NCBI RefSeq assembly: GCF_964199755.1
Contig: NC_133906.1
Location: forward strand, 2,356,001-2,420,000
Length of the DNA: 64,000 bases
DNA from: Larus michahellis
Taxonomy: Eukaryota > Chordata > Aves > Charadriiformes > Laridae
Direction of reading: 5' to 3'
This document shows positions 52,038 to 60,525 of the stretch, piece after piece (position 1 is the stretch's first letter; each line of letters opens with the position of its first letter). The position numbers and the translations under genes were made by a program. The notes below the pieces were generated by a model. It searched no databases. It was not told where the DNA came from and saw nothing but the letters and a program-made list of their open reading frames with translations.

Positions 52038-52181
52038 TGCTTTTCATCCGTGGATAACGATCCAGAGGAGCCGGGGGGGTGGGGTGGGGGGAGCCCGGTC
52101 CCGGCGGGGAGGAGGCGATGCAGACGCCGCTGGATCAGCGCGCAAGGGGCCGGCACGGAGCGCAACGCCGTCCGCATCCAA
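52038..52181 (+). other. PCDH1: Candidate PCDH1 exon 1 (5' UTR, possibly coding from 52118)
   Basis: A donor-like sequence (CCAA|GTAAGA, GT at 52182-52183) lies in the CpG island. The exon start is arbitrary, placed after the T-rich tract. An ATG at 52118 begins 21 codons plus one base before the donor. Joined to the acceptor at 58121/58122, the frame runs through TPLQCR into the PCDH1 Met at 58139, which would add 27 residues. A competing donor (CAAG|GTAGGG) is at 53293/53294. Both are predictions. Confidence 0.35.
52073..52091 (+). promoter_or_regulatory. G-quadruplex-prone G-run in candidate 5' UTR
   Basis: Three runs of seven, four and six G are separated by single T residues, enough to form a four-strand G-quadruplex by splitting the longest run. 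It lies 27 bases upstream of the ATG at 52118 on the sense strand, so it could form in RNA if this part is transcribed. Confidence 0.4.
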
Positions 52182-52705
52182 GTAAGAGCTGCGGCAGGGC
52201 CGGGAGCCCCCGCCCCGCGGCCGCGGAGAGCTGCGGAGCGGTGCGGGATGCCCCGGGTGGGAACCCGCCGCTGTGCGGGAGCGCGGGGCCGGGCGGCGGC
52301 GGGGAGCGGCGCTGGCGAGCATCCCCGCCGAGCTCCGCTCTTCTCCGCGAGGCGCGGAGCTCCGCGGGCAGCGGCGGTTGCCGGTTACCGGTCCCGCCCG
52401 GCGCTGCCACTTGTTGTGCGGAACGGAGCGGGGCAGGGTGGGCGGTGGGGGGTGGCGGTGGGCTGCGTGCTTTGGCGGTGGATGGCGGGGGGTGGCCGTG
52501 GGTGCGCGGCTGTGTTGGGGTGAGGGTGTTTTTTTTGATTTTTCGCCGTCGGGGGTGGGGTGGCGGTGGGTGGGTGCCCGTCCCCCCATCCAGCCCTGGG
52601 TGTGCGCAGCCGGGGTGGGAGCGCGGCTCCGGGTGCGCTGGTGCGTGGGAGCGGGGGAAGTTGCGGGTGAGCCGGGAGCCGGGGCGAGCGCTGGGGGCTC
52701 GGAGC

Positions 52706-52750
52706 CGGGCTCTGTGTGTGTGTTTGTGTGTGTGTGTGTGCGTGTGTACG
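52706..52750. repeat. (TG)n microsatellite
   Basis: TG dinucleotide repeat with single T and C interruptions, at the right half of the CpG island. Confidence 0.85.
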
Positions 52751-52859
52751 TGAGAGGAGAGGAGTGAAGGGGGTCTGGCAGGTGTAACACCCCTGCGTGT
52801 CCGTGGCGGGGGTTGTCCCTGCGTGTGCCAGCGGGCTGTGGGTTACAGGAGCGGCGTGC

Positions 52860-53110
52860 GTGTCGAGGTGCCGGTTGCGTGTGTGTGCCGGGAGTGTGTG
52901 TCGGCGTGTGTTACAGAGGGGGTGTGTGTGCGTGTGTCAGCGGAGGGTGCGTGCCTGTGTCTCAGAAAATGCCCCTTTCCCTGCCTGGACGCGAGTGTGA
53001 AGCCGGTGCCGGGAGAGCGGCTCCCGTCTGTTTTCCGCGGGTGGGTGCGTGGGTGCCTGTGTGTGTGTGTGTGTGCAGTGTATGTGTCTGTGTCTGTGTG
53101 TGTGTGCGAG
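52860..53110. repeat. Imperfect TG-rich repeat region
   Basis: Interrupted TG tracts, purest at 53059-53078 and 53082-53108, mixed with CpG-rich sequence. Alternating purine-pyrimidine DNA of this kind is prone to Z-form and to length change. Confidence 0.75.
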
Positions 53111-54599
53111 GAGGCGGCAGGCTCCTCGTCCATCCCCCCGGGGCTCGCCGGGGAGCTCCGGTGGCCGAAGCCGGCGCTGCCGGGTGCTGCCGGAGCCGGG
53201 GGCCGGGCAGCGGAGCCCGGCCTCCATCCTCCCTCCCAGCCGGCGGGGGCGGGTTGGGGCCGGGAGCCGCGGCTCTCCCCGGCACCCTGCAAGGTAGGGG
53301 GTCCCTTATTCCCCCTCCCCAAGCTCCCCCCCAGCCCCTCCGGGCTGCGGTCCTGGAGAAGAGCCGCTCTCGCTGCTGCCGGCTCCCTGCGGCCCTGGCT
53401 GGGTGTTTCAGGCCCGCGGCATTTTTACCTTCCTCCAGGCCGGGATGGCGAGCGGGATAGTGGCAAGGGGCGGGACAGGAGCCTGCAGGATCCCAGAGGG
53501 GCTGTGGGGGACCCCCGGGGTGGGAGGATGGGGGCTGCCGCCCTGGGGAGGCTCTGACAGGTCTCTGCCTCACTGGCTGCCGGAGTTGGAAAGGATGTGG
53601 AGAAGAAGGGAGGGCCCCAGGCTTCACCCTCTTCTCATCACCATGTAGCTCCTAGAGGATGATTTTGCGGGTAAAGCTCTTCACAAGCAAGTGGGGTTCC
53701 TCCTTGTCGGGTGCTCTGGCTCGGGGAGTTTGGGCCCAGGCTCGATAAATGCCACACAGCCACAGTGGCAGCCAGAGCCGAAGGAAACTGTGGGACATGC
53801 CATAAAATGCCCAGGATTCAGCCCCATCCGTGCCTTTGATGCCGGACTGAACATCAGTGGCCGTTTTTTGGACAATATGGTCCTTGATCTCAGCCCCTTG
53901 CGCGGAGTGGAGCTGTGATTAGCATTTGCTGCTTGCTGGGATGTTGCTCCAGCTCCCAGCGTCAGAGCAGAGCTTGGGGGAGGCGTCTGGCGGGGGGGGG
54001 GATTAGTACTTGTGTGCTCAGTGCAGGGTTTGGATAGACTTGTAAGCATGGCTCCAAGCCACGCAATCAGCCGTTGGGAGCAATAAGAGGGTGGACTTTG
54101 GTGCCCATTCCCGGAGCGGTGCTGCCTTCCGTGGAACGGGGCCAAGGGGCTGTGGGAATCACAGGGAGCAAAGGCTTGTTCAAGCAGTTGCTTAAATTCG
54201 CGGCGCTTTATAACCTCTCTCATTTGGGTGTTGGGGTTTTTTTTGGGGGGTGGGGGTGGCTAGATTCTGTAGGATTTTGCATGCCACTGTCCTCCAAGAG
54301 CTTCCCAGTCATGCATTAAGCAGCGTGACTAACGCCTCTCTCATGTGGTTCAGTCTCTCTCACACTCTCCCCGTAGGGAGAATTGTGTGTGTGGAGGAAT
54401 AGTTGTTTTGGGAGGGGTTTTTATTTTTAAGCGCTCTGTGCTCTGCCAGCAGGTTGGAAAAAGGTGCCTGGCACCGGAGAAGAAAGTGTGGGATGATCCT
54501 TAGATCCCATGGGAAAATAGCCCCGATGCCTTGGACTGGCCCCTGGGAAGCCTCTGTCTCCTGCACAGACGTGCTTTTCCCCAGTGGTGGAGGCTTCCA

Positions 54600-54649
54600 C
54601 CGCCGCCGCCTCCTCCTCCTCCTTATCCTCCTCCTCCTCCTCCTCCTCA
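54600..54649. repeat. (CCG)n/(CTC)n trinucleotide microsatellite
   Basis: A short CCG run passes into two blocks of CTC/TCC repeat. Translated, it gives a poly-leucine run in a long but unsupported open frame. Confidence 0.9.
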
Positions 54650-55309
54650 CACCCAGCTCTGGGCTCTCACGTCTGCGCTGTGTCATTCGCACCCCTAGGC
54701 GCCAAGCAGGATTCCTCACCCCCGTGAACCCGGGGCCCCTCGTGCCCGCCGGCAATCCCTTATGGGGCGATGGTCCCGCTCGGCTTCCCAGACCCTCTCT
54801 TCCTCCAGCCTCCCTCCTTTGGAGGTTTCCTTCACCTGTGGGAATGGGGCTTGGGTTCAGGCTCCAGCCCCTTTATCGGAGCAGAACGCATGGGTGCTGG
54901 GCACCCTTGGGTGACTCCCTCCTCCAGGCTGGCACAGGGCTCCTGGCGTTTCCAGCTCCCTCCCGGCTCAGTCAGGGCCATGCGAGGCATCGCCCCGCAT
55001 TGGGACTTTCACCTTTACCTGCCATCTTCCACCTCACATCAAGGCTTAGTCAGGACGGCGCTACGTCATTGGCAGTCATGGCCCAGCCCAGTGCAAACAG
55101 CCTTGTGCAAACAGACGGGCGGCGGGCATGGGTGCCTCTCCCGTCTGGGGCATCCTCTGGGAGCACCTTCCCGGGGCTCCCCCTGCTCCCTGTCCATTTC
55201 CAAAGGGACCGCAGGGCAACAGGGTGACGAAGCTCAGTGCGGGTTCGGGCACCCCGTGAAAGCAGGTGGATGTGTGTCGGGGCTGGGGGGGGTCCAGTGT
55301 GAGCGCACT

Positions 55310-55690
55310 CGCCCGCTGCGGGCAGACACACGCGTGTCCTGGCACACGCAGGGGGTGACATCATGCACATGCACAGCCAGTGGCGACAGGGGCATGCGCG
55401 CATTCCCCCCCACCAGCGCATGTACACGCGTTGCTGGGTGCACACACACGTGCGCTTGGGGCAGGGAGGCAAAGTTATGTCCTGGTGCCTGTCTTGGCAC
55501 AGGCAGGGATGTGCTCCTCGCAGTGCCCACACGTGTGGCATGCCTGCATGCCCTGCTAAGGGACATGCGTGCACACGTACGCTTCTTCCTACAGACGCAC
55601 AGTCGTGCTCTGGGCAGGTGCACGTACACGGTGCACAGACGGATATGCGGACACACGCGTGTGCGTGTTCACGCCTGGCTGTGTTTTGCC
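55310..55690. repeat. Degenerate CACACG/ACGTG-rich stretch
   Basis: Many short alternating purine-pyrimidine words (ACACGCGTGT, CACACACACGTGCG, GCATGCGCGC, CACACGTGTG, ACACACGCGTGTGCG) are spread over about 380 bases with no fixed period visible. CpG is locally common although this lies outside the island. Confidence 0.6.
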
Positions 55691-56479
55691 TGTATTGATG
55701 CAGAGATGCGTTGGTGGGATGGAATAAGTCTTGTTTGTTTCTTCCCTTCCTCCTGGGGACATACAGCTCAGAGGTATCTGCACACAGCGCCGGTTTGGAC
55801 AGTTACGCATGTCCTCGGCAAGGTGGAAATACCTCTTCTCCGGATGAAGGCTGCTTGCGGGACAAGGAAGCGGAGTCAAGCCAGGCTTCAGGACCATAGT
55901 TCCATCTCCAGGCACAGAGATTATTTTCACCTGCGGAGGGAGAGCTCTTCTCTCCATGCCACCAATGAGGCAATTGGCCATGGAGAAGCGGGAGGGGTGG
56001 TGGGACTGGGAGCTGCTGGCTTGTGGGAAGTACCAAGGGTGGACAGTGCAGGATGCTCCACTTGTTGAGGATCTGTACAATGCTGGGATAACCAGGAATT
56101 AGGCATTTGCTATGGGGCACCACAGATGGTGGTGGAGCCCTCTCCCATCCCACAGGTTGGGTGCAGAGTACGGAGAGAGGGAACGATGGTGTTGGCAAGA
56201 GAGGGCTGCTGCTGCTGTGGGGCCATGGCAGATGCTTCTGCCTGGTAATTTTAGGGCATCCAGCCACTGGGCTTCCTGAGTGCCAGTGACCTGGGCTGTT
56301 CCCCTTCACCCTCACGGCTCGGCAGATGCTGCGTGGGTGCGCCTGGCCGCCGGAGAAATAAGGTGTGTTCCCAGAACTGGAAGTGGGTAACGGGAAATCT
56401 GGTGGCCAAGCACAGCACCAGGCAGGGTCTTGGTGACAGGGAGCAGAAGGGGATGGTCTCAATGGGGCTGGCGATGCGC

Positions 56480-57640
56480 CTGGCACTGCCTCTGCAGTGT
56501 GTGCATACTGGGAGGAGGTTTCCAGTGGCCGGGTGCCTGCGGTGCAGCATGTGCAGTGTGTGTCTCTGCAATGCAGGGGGGCAGTGCTGCTGGCACTGCC
56601 TCTGCAGCGGGTGGGGTGGACGCTGGCACTGGGTGGGCACCCAGTGCGTGCGTGCAGTGTCCCAGCCTGGAGTGGGAGGCAGCGGGAAGGAACAGTGCGT
56701 CTGCAGTGAGGGAAGGGAACAGTATTTGCTGGCGCAGGGTGTGGGGTTGCCTAGTGACTGTGCAGCAGAGGGGAGATGCTGTGCCTCCCATCGCAGTGTG
56801 CCGGGGCTGTGCAGTGCAGCTGCTCCTTGGGGAGGCGGGGGCTCTGCCCGGCGGGGTACATCTGCGCTGCCATGCAGGGTGGGCAGTGAGTCTGCGTTCC
56901 CCCAATACAGGGCTGGGCAGCGCCCCTCTTTCTGCGAGGGGCACAGGTGGATGGCAGTGCCCTGCGTGCAGTGCAGGACGGATGATGCTCGGGGCTCCTG
57001 CATCCCTGCAGTGCCAGATGGGTGGTGCCTTCGCATCTCACAGTGCGAGGCTGGCAGCGCTGCTGTGTTGGCAGTGCAGGGAGGGCAGTGCTGCTCTGTC
57101 CCTGCTGTGGCAGAGCCCTGGGTCCCTGCAGTGATGGATGGGCTGTATTCCTGCACTGCAGGCAGAGCCCTGAATCCCTGCAGTGATGGATGGCAGGTAG
57201 CTCTGTATCCTGGCACTGCCCCGTGTCCCTGCAGTGCTGGATGGGCAGCAGCCCTGCGTCCCTGCCGTGCCCCATGTCCCTGCAGTGCCTGCTGGGTGAC
57301 AGCCCTGCATCCCTTCAGTGCCCTGTGTCCCTGCAGTGCTGGATGGGTTGCAGCCCCGCAGTGCCCCATGTCCCTGCAGTGCCTGACAGGTGGCATCCCT
57401 GCGTCCCTGCGGTGCCCCGTGTCCCTGCAGCGCTGGATGGGAGGCAGCCCTGCATCCCTGCAGTGCGCCATGTCCCTGCAGCACTGGATGGGTGGCAGCC
57501 CCGCATCCCTGCAAAGCAGGCAGAGCCCCTGCCCTCCTTTTGGTGCTCCTGTTTCTGCAGGGCTGGCAGACGCATGCAGTGCCACTGTGTCCCCGCCGTG
57601 CGTGGCAGGCAGTGCCCCCGTAGTGCGTGGCACACAATGC
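56480..57640. repeat. Degenerate minisatellite, about 51-bp unit
   Basis: Units share the core GTCCCTGCAGTG followed by (C/G)TGGATGGG and GCAGCCC. In the best-preserved part, core starts are at 57122, 57174, 57225, 57276, 57327, 57370, 57421 and 57472, that is, spacings of 52, 51, 51, 51, 43, 51 and 51. Older copies extend left: the 16-mer GGCACTGCCTCTGCAG occurs at 56482 and 56592. Because 51 is a multiple of three and the unit lacks stop codons in several frames, long open frames appear on both strands (up to 501 codons on +, 490 on -). Confidence 0.85.
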
Positions 57641-58121
57641 TCCTGTGTTTCTGTGGTGAGAAGCTGTCTCGGAGCCTGGCCGGCTCCCATCGTGTTGCTG
57701 GCAGCAGGCTGCGTGCAGTCCACCCTGTTAGTGTGCCTCGTTGGGTCTAATTACAGTTTGCGTGGTGACAAAGAGGGTGGACAGTGGCAGGAGTGGCTTC
57801 CTGCAAGTGACAGGAAGCCAGGGCTGAGGTTTCAGTGACTGGGTGGCTCATTCCAGCAGGGCGTTGCAGGAACTTTGCAAGCCGGGACCGGTCCTCCCGG
57901 GCACTTGCTTGCGGAGGCTGCCAGGAGACCAGGGCTGGGGCCAGCTCTGCCAGGCGAGCCCTTGAAGTCCCTTCCCTTTGTGGGGGCTGCTTTGGCACCT
58001 CATGCAGTCCTGCATGGCACAGGGGATGCACCCGAAAGGATACGCCGGGGAAGCGGGCTGGGGCGGAGCGGTCCCCAGGGCCTGGAGCTGCCTAACCTCC
58101 GGTGTCTGTGTCTCCTTCCAG

Positions 58122-58936
58122 CTCCCCTACAGTGCAGGATGAACCCCCTGGCACCCTGCCTGGGCCTGTGGCTCCTCTTCCAGCTCCCTGCCCTGGTCTC
58201 TGGGACGCGTGTGGTCTACAAAGTACAGGAGGAGCAACCCCCCAACACCCTCATAGGGAGCCTGGCTTCCGACTACGGCTTCCCAGATGTGGGACATCTC
58301 TACAAGCTGGAAGTGGGGGCCCCATACCTACGCGTGGATGGCAAGACTGGGGACATTTACACCACAGAGACCTCCATCGACCGGGAGAGCTTGCGTGACT
58401 GCCAGCACCTCCTGCCCGGAGACCCCTGCTACCTGGAGTTTGAAGTGTCCATCACTGACCTGATCTTGAACAGCAGCCCACGTCTGCTCGAGGGGCAGAT
58501 AGAAGTGCTCGATATCAATGACAACACCCCCAACTTTGCCTCACCTGTTCTCACTCTGTCCATCCCTGAAAACACCAACATCGGGACGCTCTTTCCTATC
58601 CCCCTGGCCATGGACCGGGACTCAGGCCCCAACGGTGTTGCCTCCTATGAGCTGATGGCTGGTCCTGAGGCCCAGGAGCTCTTTGGGCTGCAGGTGGCGG
58701 AGGATCAGGATGAGAAGCAGCCACAGCTGATTGTCATGGGGAATCTGGACCGGGAGCAGTGGGACTCCTATGACCTGACCATCAAGGTGCAGGATGGAGG
58801 CAACCCGCCACGAGCGAGCAGCGCCCTGCTTCGCATCACCATCCTGGACATGAACGACAACGCACCCAAGTTTGAGAAGGCTCTGTATGAGGCCGAGCTC
58901 TCCGAAAACAGCCCCGTGGGACACTCTGTCCTCCAG
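58122..58936 (+). CDS. PCDH1: PCDH1 first main coding exon: signal peptide, cadherin repeats EC1-EC2, start of EC3
   Basis: Protocadherin-1 is a calcium-dependent homophilic adhesion protein of the plasma membrane, mainly in epithelia, endothelia and neurons. The exon follows a pyrimidine-rich acceptor (AG at 58120-58121) and ends at a consensus donor (CAG|GTGAGT, GT at 58937). I chose the ATG at 58139: it has A at -3, and it is followed by a hydrophobic signal peptide (residues 1-22, MNPLAPCLGLWLLFQLPALV then SG) directly before TRVVYKV, the start of mature PCDH1 as I recall it in mammals. The 798 coding bases give 266 residues and end in phase 0. EC1 has a DRE at 81-83 and DINDN at 125-129; EC2 has NLDRE and DMNDN at 237-241; EC3 begins before the splice. 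The human protein has a longer leader, so an upstream start in another exon is possible. Near-identity to human PCDH1 from memory, rather than PCDH7, PCDH9 or PCDH11, decides the name. Confidence 0.93.
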
Positions 58937-60525
58937 GTGAGTGCAGGGGCTTCTTTCCTGCCTGGCTGGAGCAGGGACAGCTCGGGAAGCATTTATATGG
59001 TTGCTTGCTGCCACAGCGCTTCAGGGGAGGAGAGAGTCTAGAAGCAAGCCGTAAGAGCCCATAGTGTCACCCAGGGCCACCGGGTGGGCAGGTCCCTAGG
59101 ATGCCACATCCACTAAAATGAGGTTGGAAAGGATGGGCAGGAAGGTGCAGCAGTAGCGGGGGCTGTGGGACGTGACTGTGGGGCAGCAGCAGCGCTGGCG
59201 GGTGTGCGGGAGCCTGGCGCTGGGTTACAGGGAGGGCTGGGACCCGAGGTCCACGGGGAGCCTGACTTCATGCCAGACCGGCCTCAATGCTGCCCGCAGA
59301 CAATACATAGACCCTTTCATAAGTTGCATTCCCTTGGCCACTCCATGGAAACTCCGTCTCTCGCAGGAGGTGGGGGGCAGGCAGCATCCCTGCTGCCCAT
59401 CCGGGGGGTGCTGCCCATGACCCTGGGGGTGCTTTGCTGTCTGCGGAGTCCAGCAGCTCTGCTCCATCTCTGGCAGTGGCGCAAACTGGCCAAGGGAGCC
59501 CGAGGGGATGGATCTCGGTGGATTTGGCTTGGAGGGGGCATTGAGATGATAGTAGCCGACATCTGTTTATCTGCAGCTGCCATCTTAATAAGCGGAGCGC
59601 GGCCAGCTCTCATCTGCTTGCTAATTCTGATGTGAATTTTTTAAGAATTCATTTTTCACTGTTAAGAGAATGGAAGTTGGAAGCAGATAAGGGAGCCGCA
59701 CGGCCAGGAGGAGAATGGGCTGAGATGCCGCCGCTGCTGCCATTGCTCAGCTTTTATCTTTCAGGGGGAAAATGACTTCCGCTTTTTTTGTGAGTGGAGG
59801 TAAAAGGTGGAATTTACATTTAACAACTTTCGTTCTCCATCCAAATCTGCTGAGCAAGATAACGGCGGAGCAGCAAATGGTGCAGAGAAGAGGCAGCTTG
59901 GAGAGCCGATTAGGGAGGCAAATGTTAGACAAACCTCATCTTCTTTAGAAAGCAAATAATAGGCATAGAGGCAGGTTTATGCGAATGCAGAGCTCCTGGC
60001 GGGCGGGCAGGGATGGCTGATGCTGTGCAGAGCTTAGGCAGCCTCGGTCCCCGCTTGGCTGCATCCCTGAATGCCAGAATGGAGCTGCTGCGGCTCCGCA
60101 CATCATCCCTTCCCTCCTCCTCATCCTCACCTCAGCCAGTAGTTGATCGAGCCCCTCTTTGGGGAGGGTTTTGAGGAGCGGGTGCAGCCAGAGCAGTCCC
60201 TCCACACTGCTGCCTGGGTTGTGGCGGCAAAGCTTGGCAAGGGTTCCTGGAGGATTCCCTGCGTGCTGCAGCTGGCCAGGAGGGGAGCATGGCTGACCGG
60301 CCCAGCCGGTTTCGCTGGAAGAGCAAGGAAAAGCCTCCCTGCCGGAGGGCCACTCCCAGCTGCTCTGCTGGTTCCAGGCTCTTTGCCCCATAGTCCTTGG
60401 CCCCAAAAGAGGAAATCCTGGTTTTTCCCCCCTTCCCCAGAGAAGGCCGCGGCAGGCAGTGATGTGGTTTGCAGAGGGGCTCACACCTTGCCCTCCTGCT
60501 CACTGTTTCTCCCTCTATCCCGTAG
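58937..60525 (+). other. PCDH1: PCDH1 intron between the two coding exons
   Basis: This is a 1589-base phase-0 intron with GTGAGT donor and CCGTAG acceptor. It interrupts the start of EC3 between LQ and VKANDSD, the position I recall in mammalian PCDH1. The first 600 bases and the last 500 are GC-rich and unremarkable. The middle (about 59560-59985) is AT-rich and is listed separately as a candidate regulatory element. No exon-like frame with good splice sites was found inside. Confidence 0.85.
59560..59985. promoter_or_regulatory. Candidate intronic enhancer with GATA-type motifs
   Basis: This AT-rich island inside a GC-rich intron has four GATA-type hexamers (AGATAA or its complement) at 59567-59572 (-), 59685-59690 (+), 59754-59759 (-) and 59857-59862 (+). 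There is also a CAGCTG E-box near 59573 and several A/T-rich stretches. It has no coding frame of note. Motif clustering and base composition suggest a conserved non-coding element, but conservation cannot be tested here. Confidence 0.35.

Larger units (their letters stand above)
51580..53470 (+). promoter_or_regulatory. PCDH1: CpG island, likely PCDH1 promoter and first exon
   Basis: CpG dinucleotides are dense for about 1.9 kb, against sparse CpG in most of the 51 kb to the left. The island is broken only by a T-rich tract at 51969-52036. It contains GC-box-like sequence near 51945-51955, a long G-run element at 52073-52091, and two copies of CCGGTTACCGGT (51671-51682, 52381-52392). No TATA box was recognised, as is usual for CpG-island promoters. 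The nearest downstream gene on this strand is PCDH1, about 6 kb away, which fits a first exon here and a first intron of about 6 kb. The exact start site cannot be placed from sequence. Confidence 0.65.
52182..58121 (+). other. PCDH1: Putative PCDH1 intron 1
   Basis: This is the segment between the candidate CpG-island donor and the acceptor before the start codon. After the rest of the CpG island it holds, in order: TG-rich tracts (52.7-53.1 kb), ordinary GC-rich sequence (53.5-54.5 kb), a CTC/TCC microsatellite near 54.6 kb, a CACACG/ACGTG-rich stretch (55.3-55.7 kb), unremarkable sequence (55.7-56.4 kb), a 51-bp-period minisatellite (56.48-57.64 kb) and a plain GC-rich approach to the acceptor. 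Open frames of 274, 432 and 501 codons here overlap frames on the other strand and look compositional. Confidence 0.5.

Noticed and set aside
52044..53627. Long frames on both strands in the CpG island (up to 248 codons)
   Set aside because: Stop codons are rare in CpG-rich sequence. Products are low-complexity Gly/Arg/Pro and Cys/Val repeats from TG tracts.
54403..56068. Open frames of 274 and 432 codons on + as genes or PCDH1 exons
   Set aside because: The first depends on a CTC microsatellite (poly-leucine) and the second runs through the CACACG-rich stretch. Minus-strand frames of similar openness overlap them and no domain is visible.
56251..57838. Long overlapping open frames (501 codons on +, 490 codons on -) as protein-coding genes
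   Set aside because: They coincide with the 51-bp tandem array, are open on both strands and in several frames at once, match no family I know, and lie in the putative first intron of PCDH1.
57875..58138. Upstream in-frame extension of the coding exon as the true PCDH1 start
   Set aside because: The open frame continues left of the acceptor only because the intron end lacks stops. A consensus acceptor at 58120-58121 and a signal peptide at 58139 explain the exon better.
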